Below, piece by piece: positions 41,628 to 50,848 of a DNA stretch of 64,000 bases. The notes beneath the pieces are model-generated. The model had not been told where the DNA came from, ran no database searches, and saw only the letters and a list, made by a program, of their open reading frames with translations. The stretch comes from JAFARZ01 sp035651595 (GTDB taxonomy: Bacteria > Actinomycetota > Actinomycetes > Streptosporangiales > Streptosporangiaceae), in the NCBI GenBank assembly GCA_035651595.1, contig DASRFJ010000294.1, positions 1-64,000 of the forward strand, read 5' to 3'. Position 1 is the stretch's first letter. Every line of letters begins with the position of its first letter. A program made the translations under genes and the position numbers.

Positions 41628-42488
41628 GTGCGACTCGTGAGGTTTCTTGCTGGCGACGGCAGCGCCGCGGTCGGGGTGCTCGGCGACGGGATGATCGCCC
41701 CCGCCCGCGGCGTCGGGACGCTAGCCGAGCTGCTCGCTCTGCCGCTGTCCCGGATCAGGGAGGTCTGCGCGGGAGCGGGGGAGCCGACGATCCCGCTCGC
41801 CGACGTGGCGCTGCTCGCGCCGGTCGACGGCCGCACCGAGGTCTGGGCGGCAGGGGTCACCTACGATCGATCAAGGGACGCCCGCGTGGTGGAAAGCGAG
41901 CACGAGGCGGACGTCTACGAGCGGGTCTACGCCGCCGAGCGCCCGGAGCTGTTTTTCAAGTCGGCGGCCTGGCGGGTGGTGGGTCCCGGCGGCGCGGTCT
42001 CGGTGCGGGCCGACTCCGAGATAGACGTGCCCGAACCGGAACTCGCCGCGGTGCTGAACCGGACCGGTGCGGTGGCTGGCTACACGATCTGCAACGACAT
42101 GAGTTCCCGCTCGATCGAGGGGGAGAACCCGTTGTACCTGCCGCAGGCCAAGATCTACCTGGGCGGCTGCGCGGTCGGGCCGTGGATCAGGCCCGCGTGG
42201 GAGGTGCCCGATCCGTACGCCCTCACGATCGAGATGACGATCGGCCGGGGCGGCGCGGCGGCCTGGACCGGCACCACGAGCACCTCGGGCTTGCGGCGGC
42301 GGGTCGAGGAACTGGCTGCCTACCTGTTCCGCGCGGACGAGTTTCCGGACGGCGCGGTGCTGTCCACCGGCACGTGCCTGGTTCCCGATCTGCCCTTCAC
42401 CCTCCAGCAGGGCGACGAGATCAGCATCCGGATCGACGAGATCGGCGAGCTGACCAACCCCGTGGTCCGCGGCAAGCCGCCTGTCTAG
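41628..42488 (+). CDS. Fumarylacetoacetate hydrolase-family protein
   Basis: 286 residues. It belongs to the FAH superfamily (hydrolases, isomerases and decarboxylases acting on 2-oxo acids). Visible: the N-terminal half ending in VWAAGVTYDRSRDAR, ELFFKSAAWRVVGPGG, the metal ligands in DSEIDVPEPELAAVL, GYTICNDMSSRSIEGENPLYLPQAK and the closing FTLQQGDEISIRIDEIGELTNPV. The specific substrate cannot be read from the sequence; similar actinobacterial genes act in sugar-acid or aromatic degradation. GTG start. Its stop codon lies inside a 14-bp tandem repeat. Confidence 0.9.
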   Translation: MRLVRFLAGDGSAAVGVLGDGMIAPARGVGTLAELLALPLSRIREVCAGAGEPTIPLADVALLAPVDGRTEVWAAGVTYDRSRDARVVESEHEADVYERVYAAERPELFFKSAAWRVVGPGGAVSVRADSEIDVPEPELAAVLNRTGAVAGYTICNDMSSRSIEGENPLYLPQAKIYLGGCAVGPWIRPAWEVPDPYALTIEMTIGRGGAAAWTGTTSTSGLRRRVEELAAYLFRADEFPDGAVLSTGTCLVPDLPFTLQQGDEISIRIDEIGELTNPVVRGKPPV

Positions 42489-42552
42489 CTAGCCCCGTCT
42501 AGCTAGCCCTGTCTAGCTAGCCCCGTCTAGCTAGCCCCGTCTAGCTAGCGGC
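42483..42552. repeat. Five tandem 14-bp units GTCTAGCTAGCCCC carrying both stop codons
   Basis: Units at 42483, 42497, 42511, 42525 and 42539; the last is partly diverged (GTCTAGCTAGCGGC) and the third differs by CCCT. Each contains CTAGCTAG, which offers TAG stops on both strands in more than one frame. The plus-strand FAH gene and the minus-strand reductase gene both terminate within this array. Confidence 0.9.
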
Positions 42553-43156
42553 GGACCCGGTAGCGGAGGTGCAGCACGCGGTCTCCCCGGATCACCGTGT
42601 GCGGGTCCGCAAGCAGCTGCCGGGCATCGGATGACCCGAAGTACCGCTTGCCCGAGCCGAAAACCACTGGCACAACGTCCATCGCCACCTCGTCGACCAG
42701 GCCGAGGGCGAATGCCTGCCCGCCCACGTCGCCCGCCGCCACCACGACGATGCGGTCCCCGGCGAGTTCCCTGGCCGTGGCGACCGCTTGTGCCACATCG
42801 TCGATGAAGTGATACGACGCCTCGTGCTGCCGGGGATGAATCGTGTGCGTCCCAGTGGGGTGCCACCCATCGGGCCTGGGCCGGTGCGACACGACGACCA
42901 CGTGCTCGCCGGCGGGCGGCACTCCCTCCCACCCGTTGGTGATGTCGAACAGGTGGCGCCCGATAACCATCGACCCGATGCTTGCCCACATCGGTTTGAC
43001 GTACTCGGCCGAAATCTGTGAGACCTTCAGCGCGCCGCCCTCGATGAGCTCGACGTCGCCGTTGCCGTACCAGTCGAACAGCGGGCCGACCTCATCCTCC
43101 GCGTCCGCGATGAAACCGTCCACCGACACCACGTTATGCATGATCACAGTGCTCAT
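42545..43156 (-). CDS. Dihydrofolate-reductase/RibD-C family protein
   Basis: 203 residues of the DHFR-like RibD C-terminal reductase family: VIMHNVVSVDGFIADAEDEVGPLFDWY, MVIGRHLFDITNGWEG, VVVVSHRPRPD, and GDRIVVVAAGDVGGQAFALGLVDEVAMDVVPVVFGSGKRYF. The family uses NADPH; this single-gene version is not part of a riboflavin operon. The ATG at 43156 has GGAG about 13 nt upstream; the GTG immediately before it (43159) is an alternative. Its stop lies in the last unit of a 14-bp tandem repeat. Confidence 0.9.
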   Translation of the reverse strand: MSTVIMHNVVSVDGFIADAEDEVGPLFDWYGNGDVELIEGGALKVSQISAEYVKPMWASIGSMVIGRHLFDITNGWEGVPPAGEHVVVVSHRPRPDGWHPTGTHTIHPRQHEASYHFIDDVAQAVATARELAGDRIVVVAAGDVGGQAFALGLVDEVAMDVVPVVFGSGKRYFGSSDARQLLADPHTVIRGDRVLHLRYRVRR

Positions 43157-43209
43157 CACCGTTCAGCTCCTTTCCCTTACCGCATCAAACGGATCAGGGG
43201 AACGAAACC

Positions 43210-43246
43210 AATCGGTCAGTAGCACACGGCTGCCCGTTGACCGATT
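43210..43246. promoter_or_regulatory. Inverted repeat AATCGGTCA / TGACCGATT in a divergent intergenic region
   Basis: Perfect 9-bp arms (43210-43218 and 43238-43246) with a 19-nt spacer, midway between the start of the minus-strand reductase (43156) and the plus-strand ATPase-kinase (43267). The half site ACCAATCGGTCA is of the kind bound by TetR-family repressors, but no regulator gene is adjacent. It could instead be an mRNA hairpin in the kinase leader. Confidence 0.45.
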
Positions 43247-43266
43247 TATGTGGTTCGCTGGCATTT

Positions 43267-45816
43267 ATGGGCAGTAAGCGACGCCGGCTCGACCCGGTAG
43301 GGCCGTTCGGCAATCCGGACGGGTCGCGGGCCGACATCGAGGATCTGATCAGCGAGTTCGTCGACTTCGGCGGGGATCCGGCCTATGGCCACCTCGCGAC
43401 CCGGGCGAACGACTCGATGGTGCGGGTCATCGTCGGGAAGCTCGGCGCGGGCAAGACGGTCTACCTGCGGCGCCTTCAGGACTTCCAGGCCCACCAGGAC
43501 TCGGTCTACGCCGACGTGCCGCAGCAGAGCTTGCCGAAGACGGAGGTCATCGTCAAGGCGTGCCAGTGGTTCTCGGACCATGTCCTGGTCGAGAAGTGGA
43601 TGCAGATCTGGGAACGCGCGATCATGCGGTCACTGGTCTCGCACATGCTGCGCCATCCGGAGCTGCGTTACCAGTTGCGCGACGAGCAGGCCGACGAGAT
43701 CGAGCATTCGTACACGAGGCTGCTCGACGATTTCCGCAGGCCCCGGTCGATCTACAGCGAGGTACGCGACATCATCAACCAGCGGCAGACGGCCCATCAG
43801 CTGTCCGCCTACCTCGACGACCCGCTCTGGGACGACCTCGAGGATCTGGTGGGCGAGATCATCGGCCAGTGCAAGCCGGTCTATTTCTACCTCGACGCGA
43901 TCGACGAGGAGTTCGGCCACGCCCCGATGTACTGGCTGAAATGCCAGGAGGGATTGTTCTACCAGGTCATGCGGCTGCTCCGGGACCATAAGCTGGGCGG
44001 CAGGCTGCACGTCGTCGTCTGTATCCGGGACATCGTCATGTCGTCGGTGTACCGGTCGGAACACGCGCCGCGGTATTACAACGAACCGCATATCCGCGTG
44101 CTGAACTGGGACCGCGGCTCGCTGCTTTACCTGCTCGGACAGAAGCTGAGGCGGCTGCCGCCGTCGCTGCTGATGCGGCGGGGCACCACCGGCCTCCCGA
44201 CGATCCGGGACTGGCTCGGGGTCGACGGCTACTGGCCGGGTCCCGACGGTGCCGGAACGATCGAGGATTACCTGCTCAGCCACACGAGGCTGATCCCGCG
44301 CGACATCATCTCGCTCGGCAACGAGCTGAGCGAGGAGGTGCTGCGACAGAAGCAAGCTGGCCACGACGATATGCCGCCGGCGGCCCTCCAGGCGGTGGTG
44401 CAACGCTGCGCCAAGCGGTTCGGCGATTCCCAGCTCGCACAGTGCGCCAACCAGATCTCGTCGGACATGATGCCGGCGAACGCCGCGCTGCACAATTACT
44501 CCGAATTGTTCACCAGCACCCAGGCCTACATCAGCGGTGTGCAGGAGGACGTCCGCTCCTTCGTCCGGATGATCGGCGTCGACCGTTTCCCGCGTGCGGA
44601 CCTCCTCGCGCTGGAAGAGGTGGCGGATCTGCACTTCGAGAAGGCAACGGACCTCGCCGCCGTGCTCTGGCAGAACGGCCTGCTGGGATACGTCGACGAG
44701 AGCGGACGGCGCCGGTTCTACTCGATGGGCGACGTCGAGCAGTTTCATTTGCCGCCGGAGGTGGGCACGTACGTGCTGCATCCGTGCCTGGTGCACGCCG
44801 TCGGCGGGATCCAGCACGTCCGGGAGGGCTCCGGCGCCGCCGAGCCGCGCCGCACCCGCCTGCTCCCGGCCGTTTCCGGTGGCGAGGCGCTGCCGGAGCC
44901 GGACCCGTCAGAGGTGCGGCATTCGGTTGGTGGCAAGGCCACCGAGTACGCGGCCGGCGAGGTCATCGACGATCGCTTCAAGGTCCTCCAGCTGGTCGGG
45001 CAGGGCGGATCGTCGAAGGTCTACCGGGTGCGCGACGATGTCGAGGGCGCGGAGCGGGCGCTCAAGCTCTTCGACAGCGCCGCCGGCTACGAGGCCGTGC
45101 GCCGCGAGATCGGCGCCCTGCGGAGGATCCATCACCCTCATGTAGTGGAGGTTTACTGGGCAGGCAAGACCAACGCGGGCGACTGGTACCTGATCACCGA
45201 GTTCATCGACGGGGAGTCGCTCGACCTGTTCGTCACCGGGAACAGGCGCCTGCGCGACCGGGAGGCGGTCGACGTCGCGCTCGACCTGCTGGACGCGCTC
45301 GTCGCCTTCCATCCTGACACCGCACGCCTCAAGCAGCTCGATGACAAACGCCGTGACGGCAACCTGCCGGAGGCCGAGTCCCGCGAGTGGGTGGAGCTGA
45401 CCGACAAGGGGCTGGTCCACCGCGACATCAAGCCGCTCAACGTGATCCTCACGCGCACCGGCGCGAAACTGCTCGACTTCAACATCGCGTCCCGGGTGGG
45501 CGATCCCGTGCATACCCAGTCGGGCACGCCGCCGTACCAGCCGCCCGACGCCGACGCCACCCGGTGGGACGTCTCCACCGACCTGTTCGCCGTCGGCGTG
45601 GTGCTCTACCGGCTGCTCTGCAACGGCGAGCATCCGTTCCCTGACGCGATGCCGCTGCCCGGCGTGCCGGTGATCGACCCGCGAACGTTCCGCGCCGACC
45701 TCAACCCCGATCTCGCCGGGTTCCTCGTCAAGGCGTGCGCACCCGCCAGCGCCGGCCGCTTCGCCACGGCCGCTGACATGCGCACCGCGCTGCGCGAGAT
45801 CCGCGCCGGCCTCTAG
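43267..45816 (+). CDS. P-loop ATPase fused to a Ser/Thr protein kinase
   Basis: 849 residues. The N-terminal half is a P-loop NTPase: Walker A VGKLGAGKTVYLRRL (residues 57-64) and a Walker-B-like PVYFYLDAIDEEFG near residue 210, in a layout like the Sll1717-type/STAND-related ATPases. An all-helical middle part follows. From about residue 570 a Hanks-type kinase is complete: glycine loop LVGQGGSSKVYRV, the VAIK-type Lys in ERALKLF, catalytic loop VHRDIKPLNV, and the activation-segment start LLDFNIASRV, in which DFN replaces DFG. No membrane segment or sensor domain is seen. The ATG at 43267 is used; an in-frame TTG at 43237 is less likely. A signalling or defence role is inference from the architecture only. 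Confidence 0.88.
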   Translation: MGSKRRRLDPVGPFGNPDGSRADIEDLISEFVDFGGDPAYGHLATRANDSMVRVIVGKLGAGKTVYLRRLQDFQAHQDSVYADVPQQSLPKTEVIVKACQWFSDHVLVEKWMQIWERAIMRSLVSHMLRHPELRYQLRDEQADEIEHSYTRLLDDFRRPRSIYSEVRDIINQRQTAHQLSAYLDDPLWDDLEDLVGEIIGQCKPVYFYLDAIDEEFGHAPMYWLKCQEGLFYQVMRLLRDHKLGGRLHVVVCIRDIVMSSVYRSEHAPRYYNEPHIRVLNWDRGSLLYLLGQKLRRLPPSLLMRRGTTGLPTIRDWLGVDGYWPGPDGAGTIEDYLLSHTRLIPRDIISLGNELSEEVLRQKQAGHDDMPPAALQAVVQRCAKRFGDSQLAQCANQISSDMMPANAALHNYSELFTSTQAYISGVQEDVRSFVRMIGVDRFPRADLLALEEVADLHFEKATDLAAVLWQNGLLGYVDESGRRRFYSMGDVEQFHLPPEVGTYVLHPCLVHAVGGIQHVREGSGAAEPRRTRLLPAVSGGEALPEPDPSEVRHSVGGKATEYAAGEVIDDRFKVLQLVGQGGSSKVYRVRDDVEGAERALKLFDSAAGYEAVRREIGALRRIHHPHVVEVYWAGKTNAGDWYLITEFIDGESLDLFVTGNRRLRDREAVDVALDLLDALVAFHPDTARLKQLDDKRRDGNLPEAESREWVELTDKGLVHRDIKPLNVILTRTGAKLLDFNIASRVGDPVHTQSGTPPYQPPDADATRWDVSTDLFAVGVVLYRLLCNGEHPFPDAMPLPGVPVIDPRTFRADLNPDLAGFLVKACAPASAGRFATAADMRTALREIRAGL

Positions 45817-45880
45817 ATTCGGCTCAGTCGCGAGGCGGACATGGGCAGAAGGGGTGGCCGGCAGAGCCGAAGATCCGCGG

Positions 45881-47155
<1,275 letters not shown>

Positions 47156-47162
47156 CGCAGTG

Positions 47163-47391
47163 CCTCCCCTTGAGGGATTCCGTAATGATCCCTTGCCAGG
47201 CGCGGGCGAGAAGGGTGCTCGCGGTGCCACCGCACCTTCGCTGTCACGAGACAGCCTCTTGTGATCGGCACGCTCGGGAGTGTCTTCGCCGCCGGGCCGC
47301 GGGACCGCCTTCTCAGCTGCCGGCGGCTCTCTCGGCCCACGGGTGCCCGGGGTTACTCGTCTCCGTCACCGCGTACGCTACGAAGAGTATA
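47163..47391 (-). ncRNA. T-box riboswitch with GAC (Asp) specifier upstream of aspS
   Basis: On the minus strand, in order: a -10-like TATACT (47391-47386), the S-turn AGTAA (47357-47353), a GAGAGAG bulge-type block and GCTGAGA apical-loop-type block of stem I, then the specifier region GGCGAAGACACTCC, with GAC at 47284-47282. Further on lies the T-box sequence GGTGGCACCGCG (47231-47220), flanked by GAAGGTGC and GCACCCTTC that pair as an antiterminator/antisequestrator. The base after TGG in the bulge is C, which pairs with a G discriminator, as tRNA-Asp has. The CCCTT of the 3' strand can also pair with AAGGG of the SD (47171-47163), so translational control is likely. No intrinsic terminator is evident. 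Confidence 0.88.
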
Positions 47392-47416
47392 ACTAGCCCG
47401 CGATAAGGTTACGCCG

Positions 47417-48424
47417 ATGCCTCTGCACGAAGATCTGCTTGGCAACCGGATCGTCGTTGCCCCTATGGCTGGCGGTCCTAGCACACCCGAACTCGTCATC
47501 GCGGCGTCCCGGGCGGGGGCGCTCGCGTTCCTCGCGGCCGGCTACAAGAGCGCCGCCGCGATGGCCGCGGAGATCCGGCTGGTGCGCGAGTCCGGCATCG
47601 CGGCGTTCGGGGTAAACGTGTTCGTGCCTGGCCTGCCGTGCGCGGAGGCCGAGGACCTCGCGCAGTACCTGAAGTCGATCGGTGCCGCCGCGGAGAACGG
47701 GACCTGGGACGACGATGACTTCGTCGGCAAGATCACCGCGCTGCTGGCGGATCCGCCGCCGTTGGTCAGCTTCACATTCGGCTGCCCGGACACGGCGGTC
47801 ATCTCCGCGCTGCGCGACGCGGGCAGCGCCGTGCTCGTGACCGTGACCAGCCCGGTCGAGGCGCTGGAGGCGGCCGAGGCCGGCGCCGACGCGCTGTGCG
47901 TACAGGGCATCGAGGCTGGTGCGCATCGCGGCACGTTCGTGAATGCCGACGGATTCGGGCAGGACTACGGGCTGCTGTCGCTGATCGGCGCGGTGGGGCA
48001 GGTCACCGACCTGCCGATGATCGCGGCGGGCGGGATCATGACCGGCGGACAGGTCCGTGCGGTGCTCGCGGCGGGTGCGGCAGCAGCGCAATGCGGCACC
48101 GCGTTCCTGCGGTCCCCGGAGAGCGGGGCGAATCCGCTGCACAAATCGGCGCTGGCCGATCCGCGTTACACCACAACGCAGCTGACGAGGGCGTTCAGCG
48201 GCCGACCGGCCCGCGGGCTGCTGAATCAGTTCATGCTGGACCATCCCGGCGCGCCCGCCGCCTATCCGGAGATCAACAACGCCACCCGGCCACTGCGGGC
48301 GGCCGCCGCGGCGCGCGGTGACACCGAGCGGATGAGCCTGTGGGCCGGTCAAGGGTACCGCTTGGCGGCCGACCTGCCGGCCGCCGAGATCGTCGCGCTG
48401 CTATCAGCAGGGGGTTCCCGATGA
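47417..48424 (+). CDS. Nitronate monooxygenase / NPD-family flavoenzyme
   Basis: 335 residues of the 2-nitropropane-dioxygenase-like TIM-barrel family (FMN). Motifs: NRIVVAPMAGGPSTPELV near the N-terminus, VSFTFGCPDTAVISAL, DALCVQGIEAGAHRGTFVNADG with the catalytic His, LPMIAAGGIMTGGQVRAVLAAGAAAAQCGTAFLRSPES. It oxidises nitroalkanes or propionate-3-nitronate, though many relatives have unknown substrates. The start at 47417 lies close to the divergent aspS leader promoter. Confidence 0.92.
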   Translation: MPLHEDLLGNRIVVAPMAGGPSTPELVIAASRAGALAFLAAGYKSAAAMAAEIRLVRESGIAAFGVNVFVPGLPCAEAEDLAQYLKSIGAAAENGTWDDDDFVGKITALLADPPPLVSFTFGCPDTAVISALRDAGSAVLVTVTSPVEALEAAEAGADALCVQGIEAGAHRGTFVNADGFGQDYGLLSLIGAVGQVTDLPMIAAGGIMTGGQVRAVLAAGAAAAQCGTAFLRSPESGANPLHKSALADPRYTTTQLTRAFSGRPARGLLNQFMLDHPGAPAAYPEINNATRPLRAAAAARGDTERMSLWAGQGYRLAADLPAAEIVALLSAGGSR

Positions 48425-48492
48425 AGGCACTTCCGGTTCCAGCTGCCGTGACTCGGCTGGTGTTCGTCGCGTTTGCTGGGTAGGTCCGGGGT

Positions 48493-49293
48493 ATGGCCGA
48501 ATCAGGGGAGAACACGACAGAATCAGGGGAGAACACGACAGCGGAGGACGCCGCGGCGGTCGTAGCGGACTTCACCGAGGGCAGGCCGCGGCCGCGGCGC
48601 TGGTCGCGCGTCGCCCGCCGGGATCGGCTGACCGAGTACGCGAAGAAGGTGGCTACTCACGGTGCCAGCGCGGCGGGCCGTGGCACCCGGGCCGCCCGGC
48701 GGGCCGCGGGTTCGGGCAGCGGCTGGCTGGCGAGTCAGGTCGTGGACATGGCGCCGCGGCTCAAGGTCCGGGACCGCGCCGCGCTCGACGCCCAGTTCCC
48801 CGGGAAATCGGCCGAGGACATCGCGGACGCGCTCATCGAGGGTGCCGCGCGTGCATCGGCCGCGGCCGGCGCGGCCGCCGGCGTGTGGTCGGTGGTCCCG
48901 GTGGTCACCGCGTTCCCGGCCGAGGTCGCGGCGGAGACGCTGGTCATCGTCGGGATCGAGGTCAAGCTCATCGCGGAACTGCACGAAGCCCTCGGGGTCC
49001 CGGCCGAGGGGACGTTCCCGGAGCGAATGCGCGCCTACGTCGCGGCGTGGGCACACCGCAGGGGAGTGACCCCGATCCCGGGCGGAGTGGTGTTCGCCGC
49101 TGGGTCCCCGCTGGCCCACCTGCTGCGCCGGCGGCTCGCCGCCCGGGCAGGCCGCAGCGCGGTCTCGCTCGGTCCGCTGCTCACCGGCGCCGCCGCGGGC
49201 GCGATGCTGAACGGCCGGGAGACGAGGAAGCTGGGCAACGCGATCCGGCAGGACCTGCGGCGGCGAGCGATATCACCGGGCGACGGCGCATAG
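48493..49293 (+). CDS. Hypothetical protein, possibly EcsC family
   Basis: 266 residues. A basic N-terminal third (RRWSRVARRDRLTEYAKKVATHGASAAGRGTRAARRAAG) precedes an Ala-rich helical region with two semi-hydrophobic stretches (AAGVWSVVPVVTAFPAEVAAETLVIVGIEVKLIAEL and LGPLLTGAAAGAMLNGRET). The ALIEGA ... VGIEVKLIAELHEALG pattern is reminiscent of EcsC-domain proteins, but the assignment is weak. Residues 3-16 are a tandem duplication (ESGENTT twice) caused by a 21-bp direct repeat in the DNA at about 48499-48540. It is followed at 6 bp by the LON-domain gene. Confidence 0.7.
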   Translation: MAESGENTTESGENTTAEDAAAVVADFTEGRPRPRRWSRVARRDRLTEYAKKVATHGASAAGRGTRAARRAAGSGSGWLASQVVDMAPRLKVRDRAALDAQFPGKSAEDIADALIEGAARASAAAGAAAGVWSVVPVVTAFPAEVAAETLVIVGIEVKLIAELHEALGVPAEGTFPERMRAYVAAWAHRRGVTPIPGGVVFAAGSPLAHLLRRRLAARAGRSAVSLGPLLTGAAAGAMLNGRETRKLGNAIRQDLRRRAISPGDGA

Positions 49294-49299
49294 GGTCAG

Positions 49300-49965
49300 A
49301 TGATGACTGAGCTGCCGCTGTTCCCGCTCGGCACCGTGCTGTTCCCCGGGATGGTGCTGCCGCTGAACGTGTTCGAGGACCGCTACCGCGCCCTGGTCAG
49401 GGACCTGCTTGCGTCGCCCGAGCCGCGCCGGTTCGGTGTGATCGCGATCCGTGAGGGCCGGGAGACCGGCGCGGACGGCATCACCTCCCTCTATGACGTC
49501 GGGTGCGTCGCGGAACTGCGTGAGGCGCGGCCGCACGACGACGGCGGGTTCGACCTGGTCACCGTCGGCACCGCGCGGTTCCGGCTGGGGGAGGTCGACC
49601 GGACCCGCGAGTACCTGGTCGCGGACGTCGAGCTCATCCCGGACGACGAGGACGCGGACGCCGCGACGGTCGGCGTGCCCGCCGCGCAGACGGCATTCCG
49701 CGGCTACCTGGACGCGCTTGTCGCGCAGGGCGGCGCGGTGGTGGAGATCCACGACCTGCCGGATGAGCCGCTGCTGCTGTCCTACGTGATCGCCGCCGCG
49801 ATGATCATCGACCTGCCGCAGCGGCAAACGCTGCTGGCCGCGCCGGACACGCTGGCCCGGCTCGACGTGGAGCGCAAGCTGCTGGCCAGCGAGACGGCGA
49901 TGCTCCGCCACACCACCTCGCGTCCCGCGCCCGACCTTCGGTACTCCCCGTACAGCCCCAACTAG
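49300..49965 (+). CDS. LON N-terminal (substrate-binding) domain protein
   Basis: 221 residues consisting of one Lon substrate-binding domain without ATPase or protease: LPLFPLGTVLFPGMVLPLNVFEDRYRALVRDLL at the N-terminus, FGVIAIREG, the beta core FDLVTVGTARFRLGEV, and the C-terminal helices LLLSYVIAAAMIIDLPQRQTLLAAPDTLARL. Such stand-alone domains are common in actinobacteria; function is unknown. It is the middle of three tightly spaced plus-strand genes. Confidence 0.92.
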   Translation: MMTELPLFPLGTVLFPGMVLPLNVFEDRYRALVRDLLASPEPRRFGVIAIREGRETGADGITSLYDVGCVAELREARPHDDGGFDLVTVGTARFRLGEVDRTREYLVADVELIPDDEDADAATVGVPAAQTAFRGYLDALVAQGGAVVEIHDLPDEPLLLSYVIAAAMIIDLPQRQTLLAAPDTLARLDVERKLLASETAMLRHTTSRPAPDLRYSPYSPN

Positions 49966-49985
49966 CGCGGGACCCTGAGGGAAGC

Positions 49986-50702
49986 GTGAACGGAGCCGTG
50001 AGTCCTGACGGCACTGGGCCGGACGCCGCCGAGCACCGCGACCTGGCGCCGCAATGGGTGCTGCCGCTGGTCATCCGCGTTGAGCGGGCCACCCCGCCAG
50101 GCAGGACCGACGCCCTGGAGGCGGCGGCCCGTGCGGTGCTGATCTTCCTGACCGACCCGCGCGCGGTCGACGGCGAGTGGACGGAAGCGGTCGCGGCCTG
50201 GACCGACGGCCGGATCCGCAAGGTGGTCCGGCGGGCCAGGGGAGCACCGTGGCGGCGTGCGCTCGCGCTGCCCGGCATCACCGTCCAGCACGGCACCGCG
50301 GAGCTGCGCATCTACCCGCCGGTGCCGGTGGACACCTGGCCGGATGACCTCGCCAAGCTGCAGGTCGCCGGCACCGAGCTGACCGACGAGACGCCGCCGT
50401 CAACGCCCGGCGCCGGAACGCCGGTCATGTGGCTCAACCCGGATGTCGAGATGACCGCCGGGAAGGCGATGGCGCAGGCGGGTCACGCCGCGCAACTCGC
50501 CTGGTGGCGGCTCGACGACGAGACCCGGGACCGGTGGGCGGACCGTGACTTCGCCCTGGCGGTCCGCACCGCGGCCCCGGACCGCTGGGCTTCGCTGCTC
50601 ACCGCTGACCTGCCGCTGCCGCTGGTCCGCGACGGCGGTTTCACCGAGGTCGCGCCCGGTACCTGCACCGTCATCGCCGACCATCCCGCGCTGCGCCGCT
50701 AA
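49986..50702 (+). CDS. Peptidyl-tRNA hydrolase, PTH2-type
   Basis: 238 residues. The C-terminal part carries the PTH2 motif MTAGKAMAQAGHAAQLAWW with the catalytic Lys and Gln/His helix, as in archaeal/eukaryotic Pth2. The N-terminal half (QWVLPLVIRVERATPPGRTDALEAAARAVL) is an extension seen in actinobacterial members. GTG start at 49986, 21 bp after the LON-domain gene. It should release peptidyl-tRNA from stalled translation; a bacterial-type Pth elsewhere in the genome is expected but not seen. Confidence 0.82.
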   Translation: MNGAVSPDGTGPDAAEHRDLAPQWVLPLVIRVERATPPGRTDALEAAARAVLIFLTDPRAVDGEWTEAVAAWTDGRIRKVVRRARGAPWRRALALPGITVQHGTAELRIYPPVPVDTWPDDLAKLQVAGTELTDETPPSTPGAGTPVMWLNPDVEMTAGKAMAQAGHAAQLAWWRLDDETRDRWADRDFALAVRTAAPDRWASLLTADLPLPLVRDGGFTEVAPGTCTVIADHPALRR

Positions 50703-50848
50703 CGCCCCGCGGGCCCTATACCTGTTCCAGGTCGGCGAACGGCAGGTCGACCTTGATCCCTTCGGGAAGTTCCGCCACGAGAGCTTGCCGGTGGACAGCG
50801 GCAGCATCAGCAGCTCCGTCCCCTGATACGCGGCTATTACGCGGCAGC

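Noticed and set aside
45818..45871. TTCGGCTC / GAGCCGAA inverted repeat between the kinase and aspS stops
   Set aside because: 8-bp arms with a 38-nt loop and no T run; too weak to call a terminator.
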